In this document: positions 20,150-29,517 of the stretch, piece after piece
How positions within the stretch are numbered: the first letter of the stretch is position 1
How the letters are laid out: every line of letters begins with the position of its first letter
NCBI GenBank assembly: GCA_947474995.1
Contig: CANJNJ010000002.1
Coordinates: 1 to 64,000, forward strand
Reading direction: 5' to 3'
Length of the DNA stretch: 64,000 bases
From: Opitutaceae bacterium
GTDB taxonomy: Bacteria > Verrucomicrobiota > Verrucomicrobiia > Opitutales > Opitutaceae
Notes under the pieces: generated by a model
Seen by the model: only the letters and a program-made list of their open reading frames with translations
What the model was told of the DNA's origin: nothing
The model's database searches: none
Program-made: the position numbers and the translations under genes

Positions 20150-21082
20150 CTACAGCTCGTCGTCCGGACTCGAACTGAGCGCAGAGGCGCGGGGATCTTC
20201 CCGCACGCGGGCAAGCCAGTCCAAAATCAGCGGGTCGCCCGCCGTGGCCTCCATCGGCCAAGGTGCCGCCACGAGATCGATGAGATGCAAGGAGCCTTCC
20301 GGCGCGCGCACGAAATTTCGCGCGTGCAAATCCCCCACCAGCCACGCCCGTCCGCCCAGGAAGAACAGCCGCGGATGGTCCCGGTTCGCCCGCAGGAACC
20401 GCGACGGGATTTCGATCAAGCCCTCTGGCAATCGGGTCGACATGTCATCACCCTGCGGCAGCGGCTCACCGAGGGTCTGCTTGGCCACAATGATCCCTTC
20501 GGGCGTGGCCGCCACGACTTCGGTCGCCATGCCGCCCAGCGCATGAATGAGCAGAAGCTTCTCCAGCAACGCGCCGTAGGTGCCGAGTCCGGCCTCGGCC
20601 AGCAACCGCGACTCGTGGCCCCCGCGAAAGCCAAACGCGCTTCCGATTTTCTTTTCCTCGCGCGGGAGATAGAATTTGTAGACGGAACCATCCGCTTCGG
20701 CCGCGAAAGCCCACGCTTCCACGCCGCCACCGACCCGGCGCAGGAGCGCGTTGGATTCTTCGAGCGGATTTTCCACATCCGCCGCAAACCCGAAATCCTC
20801 CAGTCGCCGCAGCGGGAGGAGCGCCCGCCAGACCCGGATGGCGTCACCCAACGCGGCCCATTCGGCGCCCGCGGACTCGAGCAGACTTACTTCGTCTTCC
20901 GCAAGGAGGACGAGATCGCGGTCTGAATCTGCGCGGAGACCGCATTTTTCTGCCGCCGCGCCGAGGCCAGCGAGCGCCGCCAATCGTCGCTCGTGATCGT
21001 CTTGAAGAGCGGCTCGGTCGCGGACGGGCGGGTGACTGCGTCCGCGGATGCGGGTGGGTTTTCCGGTGAAGGTATCGTGCAT
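20150..21082 (-). CDS. Putative kinase-like protein (polyvalent-protein-type kinase fold)
   Basis: GSVYKFYLP; GIIVAKQTLGEPLP; LVGDLHARNFVRAPEGSLHLIDLVAAPWP resembles a GDxHxxN...xID kinase/phosphotransferase catalytic loop. Confidence 0.5.
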   Translation of the reverse strand: MHDTFTGKPTRIRGRSHPPVRDRAALQDDHERRLAALAGLGAAAEKCGLRADSDRDLVLLAEDEVSLLESAGAEWAALGDAIRVWRALLPLRRLEDFGFAADVENPLEESNALLRRVGGGVEAWAFAAEADGSVYKFYLPREEKKIGSAFGFRGGHESRLLAEAGLGTYGALLEKLLLIHALGGMATEVVAATPEGIIVAKQTLGEPLPQGDDMSTRLPEGLIEIPSRFLRANRDHPRLFFLGGRAWLVGDLHARNFVRAPEGSLHLIDLVAAPWPMEATAGDPLILDWLARVREDPRASALSSSPDDEL

Positions 21083-21170
21083 GAATCCGCCATGGCCAAA
21101 ATTCGATCCCCTCACGGTGAAAAGCAAAGTCCTTTTGCCCACAATCTATTCGCAGGCCCCCGGATCGGCT

Positions 21171-21249
21171 TTGTCATCCATTAGATGACAAATACCCCCG
21201 ACGCTCCTGCGGGAAATCAAAACCCGGTTTGTCATCTAATGGATGACAA
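21171..21249. repeat. Paired 21-bp palindromes in inverted arrangement
   Basis: TTGTCATCCATTAGATGACAA (21171-21191) and TTGTCATCTAATGGATGACAA (21229-21249), reverse complements of one another. Confidence 0.8.
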
Positions 21250-21314
21250 ACCCGCGCAGGCTCCGCCGCCAGCACCCCACCCGGCCGCCACCGTCGCGCG
21301 GGCGCGCGTGCCGC

Positions 21315-22088
21315 TCACAGCGCGGCGAGCATCCCGCCGTCAACGGCCAGGATTTGCCCGTTGACGAAGTCCGAAGCCCGCGAGGCGAGGAACACTGCCG
21401 CGCCCACCAGCTCCTCCGGTCGTCCCCACCGGCCCGCCGGGGTGCGCTTGCACACCCACGCGTTAAACTCGGCGTTCTCCACCAGCGGGCGATTGAGCTC
21501 GGTTAGAAAATAGCCCGGCGCGATGCCGTTCACCTGCAGGCCGTGCTTCGCCCACTCGACCGCCATGGCCCGCGTCAACATTTTCAATCCGCCTTTGGCC
21601 GACGCGTAGTTGGCAATCGTCGGGCGGGCAACGTCGCTCATCAGGGAGCAGATATTGATGATCTTGCCGGCGCCACGGGCAATCATCCGCGGGCCGACCG
21701 CGCGGGCGACGAGAAACGCGCTCGTCAGATTTCCGTCGATGACCGCCCGCCATTGCTCCTCCGTCATCTCGGCGAGCGGGGCGCGGCGATGAATCCCCGC
21801 GTTGTTGACCAGAATGTCCAGCGGCGCCACTTCGGTTTCGATCCGAGCCACTTCCCGCTGGGCCGCCGCGCCGTCCGTGACGTCGAAGACCGCCGTTTCC
21901 ACCCGCACGCCCTCGGCCCGCAAGGTGGCGGCCGCTCCCGCCAGTTTCTTGGCGTCGCGCCCATTGAGGACCACCGTCGCCCCCGCCTGCGCAAGTCCGC
22001 GGGCGATGGCGAAACCAAGACCCTGACCCGAGCCCGTTACGAGCGCCGTGCGCCCATGCAGGTCAAAAAGTGGATTTCCTTCAGCCAT
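21315..22088 (-). CDS. SDR-family oxidoreductase (gluconate 5-dehydrogenase-like)
   Basis: LFDLHGRTALVTGSGQGLGFAIARGLAQAGATVVLNGRD..ILVNNAGIHRRAPL..YASAKGGLKMLTRAMAVEWAKHGLQVNGIAPGYF. Confidence 0.92.
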   Translation of the reverse strand: MAEGNPLFDLHGRTALVTGSGQGLGFAIARGLAQAGATVVLNGRDAKKLAGAAATLRAEGVRVETAVFDVTDGAAAQREVARIETEVAPLDILVNNAGIHRRAPLAEMTEEQWRAVIDGNLTSAFLVARAVGPRMIARGAGKIINICSLMSDVARPTIANYASAKGGLKMLTRAMAVEWAKHGLQVNGIAPGYFLTELNRPLVENAEFNAWVCKRTPAGRWGRPEELVGAAVFLASRASDFVNGQILAVDGGMLAAL

Positions 22089-22149
22089 GCCCGACGCTGC
22101 GCCACATCCACCCCGCGAGGCAACGCCGATCAAATTTATCGACGGGCGC

Positions 22150-22998
22150 TTACTTGAATTTGTCCCGCATCGCCTGGATGCCGGGAATCTTGGCCATCAA
22201 ATGTCGATGCGGCGGCTCGAAATATTGCACCAGCGAACGCTGGTGTCGGCCCACCAGAATCGTGAAAACGTAGCCTTCGTGGCCGGGCGCACGCACCGTC
22301 GGATGATAGCCGTGGTCCACCAGAAAGGTATCGCCGTGCCGCGTCATCACGACCTTGGGCGCGCGGCCACCTCCTTCGGAATCGTATAAAAACTGCGCGC
22401 CAAAGCCCGACTCCGGCCGATAGCGGTAGTGGTAGATTTCCTCAAAATCGGTTTCCTGCGGCGGCCGCTCGGTGTCGTGCTTGTGCGGCGGATAGCCCGA
22501 CCAGCAACCCTCATCGCCGTAGAGTTCGCTGACCAGCAGCCGCCCGGCCCGGCCCGCCGCATTCTGACCGAGGATGTGAAAGATGCGCCGTCGCGAATGC
22601 GTGGCGGGAGAACCGATATCGACCATGTCGACCTCGGCAGGGGTGATGCGAAACGGCGCAAAAGGTTGCTCGCACCGGCCACCCGCGACGGCGACTTCCG
22701 TGCCGTCACGCAAGGCCCGGACGGTCACCCGCCGACTCGTCCCGCAATAAACCGAATCCGCCGGCCCGGCCCAAATGTTCGCGCGCCGGCCAACATTCTT
22801 GAAGACCTGCGCTCCCGCCGCGATTTCGGCGCGGCCCGAGAGCACGACACCCAACAGTTCGCAGCCCGGCACCGTGAGCGTCCGGGATTCCCCCGCCGCG
22901 AGCCGCAGCAGGTTAAAATAACTCAACGTCACGCCGTCGCGGCCGGGTGTGGCAATGGGTTGGTTGCGGTTGTCCCGCGCACGAATGAGATTGGTCAT
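22150..22998 (-). CDS. iolB: 5-deoxy-glucuronate isomerase (IolB-like)
   Basis: WSGYPPHKHDTERPPQETDFEEIYHYRYRPESGFGAQFLY..VDHGYHPTVRAPGHEGYVFTILVG. Confidence 0.85.
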   Translation of the reverse strand: MTNLIRARDNRNQPIATPGRDGVTLSYFNLLRLAAGESRTLTVPGCELLGVVLSGRAEIAAGAQVFKNVGRRANIWAGPADSVYCGTSRRVTVRALRDGTEVAVAGGRCEQPFAPFRITPAEVDMVDIGSPATHSRRRIFHILGQNAAGRAGRLLVSELYGDEGCWSGYPPHKHDTERPPQETDFEEIYHYRYRPESGFGAQFLYDSEGGGRAPKVVMTRHGDTFLVDHGYHPTVRAPGHEGYVFTILVGRHQRSLVQYFEPPHRHLMAKIPGIQAMRDKFK

Positions 22999-23024
22999 GA
23001 AAGAATTCCCCCGGGCGCCGCGGT

Positions 23025-23882
23025 TTAACCGCCCATTTTCTCGAGCCGCGCGGCCACGTCGGCGCGCAACCGGTCGACATGCTGAAGCGCAAACTCCCTC
23101 GGTGAAAGCGCGTCGTTGGCGACCAACGGGGTGAGGTCGACCGCCCAGGTGACCGCCGTCGCCCGATCGACGGCGTGGGACGTGTGAAAGGTGGCATTCG
23201 CAGCGCGCCTTCCAAGGGTCGCGATGTCGTAGCGCTTGCCGCCGGTTATTTGGGAATCGAAGACTTGGATCAGTTCGAGCGCCAGGTCGGGTCGCGCACT
23301 GGCGTCGAGGCCCACCTTGTCGGGGTCGACCAGCCAATCGAGTCCGCGCCAACCTTCGCAGCCCAGCACCTGCCGAGGGCGCGCGTCGCGAGGCAGGGTT
23401 CGCAGGGCCTCGATGCAGCGCAGGAAAACCCCGACATGCGTGTCATGCTTGTCCGCCGGTTGGTGCAAGTAGACCACTTCCGGTCGGCACGCCGCGAAGA
23501 TCGCGATCAGATCGGCGCGCACTCCGGCGTGACCGGCCTGTTTCACGTCGGAGCTGGGATGGGCGAGTTGCAGCTGAAGATTGTAGCGGCCGAGCGCCGC
23601 CGCCTGCCGCTGCTCGTCCCGCCGCACTTTCTGCATCTCGACATCCGTCATCGCCGCGAAGCGTCCACTCCGCGGTGAGCCCGCACCGCTCGTAACCACG
23701 ACCCCCGTGAAATGTTTGTCCGCCCGCCCGTAACACTCGGCGATGCCGGCGTGGGCCATGATTTCAATGTCGTCCTGATGGGCCACCACGCAAAGGTGCG
23801 TGGTCCGCGCGAGAGCCTGATCCGGTGTCATCGGGCCGCTGGCGGGAACAAACACGTCGGCGTCAGGACGAGAAAATTTCAT
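23025..23882 (-). CDS. PIG-L/LmbE-family deacetylase
   Basis: LCVVAHQDDIEIMAHAGIAECYGR..GVVVTSGAGSPR..RRDEQRQAAALG..VYLHQPADKHDTHV. Confidence 0.9.
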   Translation of the reverse strand: MKFSRPDADVFVPASGPMTPDQALARTTHLCVVAHQDDIEIMAHAGIAECYGRADKHFTGVVVTSGAGSPRSGRFAAMTDVEMQKVRRDEQRQAAALGRYNLQLQLAHPSSDVKQAGHAGVRADLIAIFAACRPEVVYLHQPADKHDTHVGVFLRCIEALRTLPRDARPRQVLGCEGWRGLDWLVDPDKVGLDASARPDLALELIQVFDSQITGGKRYDIATLGRRAANATFHTSHAVDRATAVTWAVDLTPLVANDALSPREFALQHVDRLRADVAARLEKMGG

Positions 23883-23974
23883 GCGGAAAAAATGGTGGGG
23901 AGAAGAATCGCTGGCAGCTTGCGGCGGATCAAGGGGTCGGACCAGCGCGAAGTGGTGCTCGAGGGCGGTGTCCG

Positions 23975-24166
23975 CGTGCAGCTGAAAGTTGAGAACTGAA
24001 AGCTGAAAGCGATGAACGCCGGGGCGAAATCGCTCTTTTTGGGCTGGGTTCGAGGCAAACTGATCCGTGACTCCCCATTCGCGGTCTACACCGCAGTTAA
24101 TTTTTTGCCTGCCTTGGCTTTCAACTTTCAACCTTCAACTCTCAACTGAATTTTTCCGGCTTAGCC
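23975..24166. repeat. GTTGAAAG-type hairpin repeat, copy A
   Basis: Near-identical ~170-190 bp sequence at 49691-49875 and 62234-62402; ends are imperfect inverted repeats (gttgagaactgaaagctgaaagc / gctttcaactttcaaccttcaactctcaac). Confidence 0.88.
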
Positions 24167-25066
24167 CCACAAGCGCGCGGGATATTTTCCCACCCGCACC
24201 AACTCGGCGAGGGCGGCCCGTACTCGGGGCCCATCCTCGCGATAAGTGACCCCAAACCAGCTGCTTTCGGTCGGCAAAATCCGGACCCGGGCCTCCCGGC
24301 GCGCGATCATCGCCGACACCGCCGTCGGAAGATAATACTCGGCTTTCAGGGGATCTGGCGGGGGTGCCGCAGCTCCATGCTGGGCGGTGAGGCCGGTGAA
24401 GAATTCTCGGAATTGGACGTCCAGCCGCGCGAGAACCGCGGGAGTGAATCCCCAGCAATTCATGGAAACAAATTCGTCGCCGGCGAACCGCCTGCCGGGA
24501 CCGACTTCCGCCGGCGTGATACTCGTCTGCTCCACGATCGATTTCAGCCCGCCGTCGCGGCCGACCGCGCAAACTCCCCGCGACACCCCACCGTGCTCGG
24601 ACAACGTCCGGGCCAGCTGGAAGCCCACCATCGCCATTTCGTCGTCCCGCGCCGCACGAAGAAAGTCCGCCAGTTTCACGAAAGAATCCGCGCCATAAAA
24701 ATCGTCGGCGTTGATCACGGCGAAATTCTCCCGCACCGCGTCGCGCACACACCAGGTGGCGTGCCCCGTGCCCCACGGCTTTTCGCGGGCCGCCGGCCGG
24801 ACAAATCCCGGGGGCAAAGCGTCGAGCGATTGAAACACATATCCCACCTCGATCTTTCCCGCGTAGCGCGCCCCGATCTTTTCGCGAAACAGCGCTTCGA
24901 AGTCCTGCCGAATGACAAACACCACGCGGGTGAAGCCAGCGCGCCGGGCGTCGTAGACCGCATAATCGAGCACCGTTTCACCGGACGGGCCGACGGGATC
25001 AATTTGCTTCAATCCGCCGTAGCGCGAACCCATCCCGGCAGCGAGAACAACGAGGGTAAAAGCCAT
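24161..25066 (-). CDS. Nucleotidyltransferase (NTP-transferase family)
   Basis: FTLVVLAAGMGSRYGGLKQIDPVGPSGETVLDYAVYDARRAGF..FAVINADDFYGADSF. Confidence 0.88.
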   Translation of the reverse strand: MAFTLVVLAAGMGSRYGGLKQIDPVGPSGETVLDYAVYDARRAGFTRVVFVIRQDFEALFREKIGARYAGKIEVGYVFQSLDALPPGFVRPAAREKPWGTGHATWCVRDAVRENFAVINADDFYGADSFVKLADFLRAARDDEMAMVGFQLARTLSEHGGVSRGVCAVGRDGGLKSIVEQTSITPAEVGPGRRFAGDEFVSMNCWGFTPAVLARLDVQFREFFTGLTAQHGAAAPPPDPLKAEYYLPTAVSAMIARREARVRILPTESSWFGVTYREDGPRVRAALAELVRVGKYPARLWG

Positions 25067-25134
25067 CGCTGCGAGCAGAAGGAATTGTCATCCCCGGTCA
25101 ATCCACGAGGCACCCAAACGGATTCGCCCGGCCT

Positions 25135-26604
25135 TCAGGCCGACGCCCATAGTCTCCGCTGCCCGTCGACGAAACGCCCGACGATCGGACCGTGCAGGGC
25201 GTGGCGGCCGTTGGACAATCGCTGGCGCGCTCCGATCCAGACGTCGCGAATGGCCCGGCGTTCGAGAGCGAAGACGATGCTCGCCAGCAGCGTCTCCGCG
25301 TCGGCGCCGGCGATCGAGGGATCGTGGAGACTGACCGTGAAAAAATCCGCGGGCCGGCCGATCTCCAAGGCACCGCCGGTGGCGCCGAGGCTGCGCGCGC
25401 CGGCAACCGTGGCCGCATGGAAAAGCGCCGTGGCCGGGTCGGTCGTCAGCCCACTGCGGGGGCGCCGGGCGAGCCGCCGCTCATATTCGAGCAACCGCGC
25501 GTCTTTCAGCAAGTCGACCTGCACCGCGCTGTCCGTTCCCAGCGCGACACCCGCACCGGCTGCCAGCAATTTCTCGAATGGCGCCACCCCAAGGCCGAGA
25601 TTGTGGCCCGTAATCGGACAGGCACATGCGATGGCCCGGGCCGCGCCCAGCAACCGCACATCGTCGTCGGTGAGGTGAATGGCGTCGACGGCCGTGAATC
25701 GTTTGTCGACGAGGCCGTGCTCCGCGAGCAACGCGATCGGGGTCCGGCCGTATTCGGCCGTGCAAGCGGCGGCTTCCTCCGCCCGTGTCGCAACATGCAG
25801 ATGCCATCGCAACCGATGGCTCCGGGCGTAGGCCGCGAGAGCTTTGATCTGGTCCAGCGGCACGGCGCCGAGACTATAGGGCGCGACTCCGGTCCAGACC
25901 TCATCCGCGGCATAATTCTTCGCGGCCATGGTCCGCAACGCCTCGGCGTCGCGCAAAGACTGATCGACGGAGCCGGTGAAGAATGGCCCGGGGACCGAGC
26001 CCACCTCGCTCCGGTAGTCGGCCCGCGCGTAGGCGACCTGTAACAAGCCAATGCGAATTCCCACCTCGTGCGCGGCGCGCATCACTTCCTGAGCGAGAAA
26101 ATTTCTTTCCGGCCACGCGGTGCCGTCGGCCCGCTGCTGCAGGTAATGAAATTCTCCAACGCACGTGATGCCGGAAAGGAGCATCTCCATGAATACCATC
26201 CGGGCCGCGTCGAAGACATCTTCGGCGGAAATCATCCCGACCACCCGGTCGTGCGCCTCGCGCCAGCCATTGCCGGGGTCGCGATCGGCCCGGACCAGCC
26301 GCTCGGTCCGTCCGCGCAGGACGCGGTGAAACGCATGCGAATGCGCATTCACCAATCCGGGGAGGGCCGCTTGGCCCGCCAGCCGCCGGGCGGCGGCGAG
26401 GTCCGCTGGTTCGCGGGAAAAACGTGTGATGCGTCCCAGGGCATCGGAAAAAAAGGCCAGCCCGACCTCAAATTTTTCCCCGGTGTAGACGCAGTCGGGC
26501 AACCAGCCCGACTCGGTTGCCGGGTGTGGCGCACCAGGCTTGGGCGCCGTGGCTGGCGCCGCTGGCGTGGGTGGGTCGCGTCGGGGTAGAAATTTCTTGT
26601 CCAT
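25135..26604 (-). CDS. Amidohydrolase, formimidoylglutamate deiminase-like
   Basis: LPGLVNAHSHAFHRVLRGRTER..GITCVGEFHYLQQRADGTAW..LRWHLHVATRAEE..ITGHNLGLGVAPFEKLLAAGAGVALGTDSAVQVDLLKDARLLEY. Confidence 0.8.
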   Translation of the reverse strand: MDKKFLPRRDPPTPAAPATAPKPGAPHPATESGWLPDCVYTGEKFEVGLAFFSDALGRITRFSREPADLAAARRLAGQAALPGLVNAHSHAFHRVLRGRTERLVRADRDPGNGWREAHDRVVGMISAEDVFDAARMVFMEMLLSGITCVGEFHYLQQRADGTAWPERNFLAQEVMRAAHEVGIRIGLLQVAYARADYRSEVGSVPGPFFTGSVDQSLRDAEALRTMAAKNYAADEVWTGVAPYSLGAVPLDQIKALAAYARSHRLRWHLHVATRAEEAAACTAEYGRTPIALLAEHGLVDKRFTAVDAIHLTDDDVRLLGAARAIACACPITGHNLGLGVAPFEKLLAAGAGVALGTDSAVQVDLLKDARLLEYERRLARRPRSGLTTDPATALFHAATVAGARSLGATGGALEIGRPADFFTVSLHDPSIAGADAETLLASIVFALERRAIRDVWIGARQRLSNGRHALHGPIVGRFVDGQRRLWASA

Positions 26605-26708
26605 CGGCCGGAAGATGAACCTCTCGCACTGTCGACAGGCGCGCAAACCCAAAGGGCCGTACCACCGTCAGGGAAGCCCGATTAACCGGCGGACAGCCGG
26701 TCGCCGCG

Positions 26709-27251
26709 TCAGTACTTCAACGTCGTCTCGGCCTCGTTGAGCACAAGCGTGACGCTGTCCCGGGTGATTTGGCGGATGCGCAGGTAGACCGTCTCACCCT
26801 GCACTTGAGTTTGGACGACATCCTTCGCCGCGGACGGCTTCCCGATGATGACGAGATAGGAGCGCCCGCCTTTTTCAAAGTTTCCGCTAATCTTCAAAGT
26901 CGCCACGCTCGCCTGCAAAAGTGCGGTGTCATCGAGGACCGGTTTTGGCGCCACAACCTGAACCACCGGAGCGTCACGCCCGCCCGGGCTCGGTGCCGGG
27001 GCCGCCACCACGGCTCCGGGCGGCCGGAATGGATTCAGTCTCGCATCGGGCGGCGGCGGCGTTTCATAGCGATTGTGAAAGAGCGCATCGATCCGATCCC
27101 GGACTTGTTTGAAGCGGGGAGACAGCGGCGGGGCGGCAGGAGCTTTGACGGCTCCGGGTTCCTTGGGTTCCTTGGTTTCGGCCGCACGCACACCAAGTAC
27201 GACAAAAAGTACCGCGAACACCAGCCGGGCAATATCCACCGGGGATTTCAT
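26709..27251 (-). CDS. PilP-like exported protein of the pilus-assembly operon
   Basis: Position after PilO-like; signal peptide; ATLKISGNFEKGGRSYLVIIGK. Confidence 0.45.
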   Translation of the reverse strand: MKSPVDIARLVFAVLFVVLGVRAAETKEPKEPGAVKAPAAPPLSPRFKQVRDRIDALFHNRYETPPPPDARLNPFRPPGAVVAAPAPSPGGRDAPVVQVVAPKPVLDDTALLQASVATLKISGNFEKGGRSYLVIIGKPSAAKDVVQTQVQGETVYLRIRQITRDSVTLVLNEAETTLKY

Positions 27252-27802
27252 TTTTTTCCAAGCAGCTCGATCGACAAATCCAGGGCCAGACCGGCACCGT
27301 TGGCCCCGGTACGGGCAAAGTTGAAGCTCGTAATATTGACGAGGCGCGGGCCGGTTTCAAGCGCGAGGAGAAACGCCGCCACCTGCTCGTAGCTGCCCGT
27401 GGCGCGCAGCGTATAGGGAACCCGCTTGAACATCGGCGACGTATCGGTCGGCGGCGAGCTCAGTTGGTGCAACTCGGGCAGGCGCGCCTTGGTTTGCTCC
27501 TCCAATTTGTAGAAATACCAGAGGTTCTCGGCGAGGTTCTCCTCGACGACGAGATTCTCCTCGATCCGCCGGGCAATCTCGTGGGTCGCGGCGAGTTCCT
27601 GGCGCTGCGTCGAGCCGCCCACCAGCAGGGAAAGCATCGCCTCCCCTTCCTTGGCCCGATCCGCCTGCGCGACGGCGAGTTCTTCGTTCTGCCCCGAGAG
27701 AAACCACGCGGACAGGCCGAACAGGATCGCCGCGATGGCACAGCCTGCCGAATACGGATACCGGCGGAGCAAAAGGACAAAGCTTTCGAACTGGGTGTTC
27801 AC
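27248..27802 (-). CDS. PilO-like type IV pilus inner-membrane protein
   Basis: Single N-terminal TM, coiled coil, ferredoxin-like C-terminus YTLRATGSYEQVAAFLLALETGPRLVNITSFNF. Confidence 0.6.
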   Translation of the reverse strand: MNTQFESFVLLLRRYPYSAGCAIAAILFGLSAWFLSGQNEELAVAQADRAKEGEAMLSLLVGGSTQRQELAATHEIARRIEENLVVEENLAENLWYFYKLEEQTKARLPELHQLSSPPTDTSPMFKRVPYTLRATGSYEQVAAFLLALETGPRLVNITSFNFARTGANGAGLALDLSIELLGKK

Positions 27803-28401
27803 GTCTTCGTGGACTTCAAACGGAAAACAATTTCAAAATGGAGCGTTTCTCCGGTGGAACCGCGGTCGACGTCGGTGAGCCCGATATCGCGGAAAAGCGG
27901 CGCCACTTTGTCATCGCGCCGCAACTGCTCGACATACCCGCCGAGGAGTCGGGTCGCGCGCTCGGATTTTTCCCGCACGCTGCCGCGGACGATGACTCCG
28001 CTCTCATTCCATTCGATGATATCAATCACCATTTGCTCGGGGCGCGTGCGACCGATGTGATTAAGAAATCCCGAGACATAGAGTTGGGTTCGGACCAGCG
28101 TGTAGGCTTGATCGATTTTCCCCCCTTCGACCGCGTAGTCGCGCTGCATGCGCTGGATGTCGAGCATCTCGGCGCGATTTTCCACGATGCGTTGTTCCCA
28201 ATCGCGAATCTGGTGCCGCAAGCTCAGGTTCAGGTATCCCAGCCAGCCCGTAAAAAGCAGCGCGCCCGCCGCAAAAGCGGTGAAAACCACGTTGATGAGA
28301 AACCGCGTACCAACGACATTGTCCTCGGGCAGTTCCGACTCGATGCGACAATCCACATGCCAGTGCGGACTGAGAATCATTGGGTCACGACTTCGGCTCA
28401 T
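27799..28401 (-). CDS. PilN-like protein
   Basis: N-terminal TM FLINVVFTAFAAGALLFTGWLGYLNLSLRHQIRDWEQRI; overlaps the PilM- and PilO-like ORFs. Confidence 0.5.
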   Translation of the reverse strand: MSRSRDPMILSPHWHVDCRIESELPEDNVVGTRFLINVVFTAFAAGALLFTGWLGYLNLSLRHQIRDWEQRIVENRAEMLDIQRMQRDYAVEGGKIDQAYTLVRTQLYVSGFLNHIGRTRPEQMVIDIIEWNESGVIVRGSVREKSERATRLLGGYVEQLRRDDKVAPLFRDIGLTDVDRGSTGETLHFEIVFRLKSTKT

Positions 28402-29467
28402 GGGGAACGGCGGGGGCGAGTTCGGAAATCAGACTCAAGGGTTGAAACCATGTCCGGCCGGGTGGCGGGACATCGGGGGCAAGCTGGATTCCGGATAACG
28501 GCAACCAAGTGTCCAAATTGGGCACGAGGAATTCGAGATCAATCGCGGCGCACATCGCCTCTTCCAACCAACCCAGATTAGCCGGGAGGTGAGCGCAAAA
28601 GAGCGCCCCGATCGGCTGCCCGGTCTGCATTTCAAAATAGTCCACCGCCGGCTTGAGATGGCGCGTCAGCATGCGTACGAGACGGCGGCTATGGGAGCGA
28701 AGTTCCTCGGTCGGTTCCGCCAGTTGCTGCCGCGCCGTCGCGATATCAGGCGCCGCCAACTCCTTCATGGCCGCTTCCAGGATGGAAAGTAGGCCGTGGG
28801 GCAATGTCGCCGGCGTATGCACACCGTCACGGGCCACGAAATAGATCCGGGTCTGGGCCTGGCCGATCTCACAAACGACGGCGGCGTGGGGATAGGCCGT
28901 CTCCCGCATGTAACGCGACAGCGCCCCGAGCAAGGCGACGCTTCCCACCTCCAGGCGGCGCGGCCGCAGGCCGAGTTTGCGCAGGCGTTGCTGCAAATCG
29001 CGCACCCCGCTCACCGGCAGGCCAAGCAACAAACCCGGACGCGACGGGGTGGCCGGCGTAAAAAGTTCGCCATCGAGGGGATGTAGCGCGCTCACCTGCC
29101 ACTCATTCACCAGGGTGATCTTCGCCTGCTCGGCGAGCAGGGCGGCCAGATAGTTTGGCTCGGTCATGCGCCGGGTATTGACGGTTTCGCGCACGAGCAA
29201 TCGCTCGGGGGGATGGAAGCCGCAATAAGCCGGCAGATAGCCCTGCCCCTTCTCCGGAAACGCCGTCCGGAGCCATTGCTCGACGGCCCCGTCGTCACCG
29301 GTGGAAAACTCGGCAAACGAATCCACCAACAGCGGCTTTTCGTCGAGCCGCCCCAAACGGGCCACTTGGACCGAGTGGTCGGTCTGGTTCCACAACATGC
29401 CCGTGCGTTGGTTGCGGGCCAGCAAAGATAGGGCGGGCATGACGTTCAGGCGGGCAATCCTGAACAC
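28385..29467 (-). CDS. PilM-like actin-fold protein (divergent)
   Basis: Operon position and AVVCEIGQAQTRIYFVARDGV motif. Confidence 0.4.
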   Translation of the reverse strand: MFRIARLNVMPALSLLARNQRTGMLWNQTDHSVQVARLGRLDEKPLLVDSFAEFSTGDDGAVEQWLRTAFPEKGQGYLPAYCGFHPPERLLVRETVNTRRMTEPNYLAALLAEQAKITLVNEWQVSALHPLDGELFTPATPSRPGLLLGLPVSGVRDLQQRLRKLGLRPRRLEVGSVALLGALSRYMRETAYPHAAVVCEIGQAQTRIYFVARDGVHTPATLPHGLLSILEAAMKELAAPDIATARQQLAEPTEELRSHSRRLVRMLTRHLKPAVDYFEMQTGQPIGALFCAHLPANLGWLEEAMCAAIDLEFLVPNLDTWLPLSGIQLAPDVPPPGRTWFQPLSLISELAPAVPHEPKS

Positions 29468-29517
29468 GACGCGCTCTTCCCAAACTCGCGAGCAGAAAAA
29501 TCCGCGTGCGACTACGC

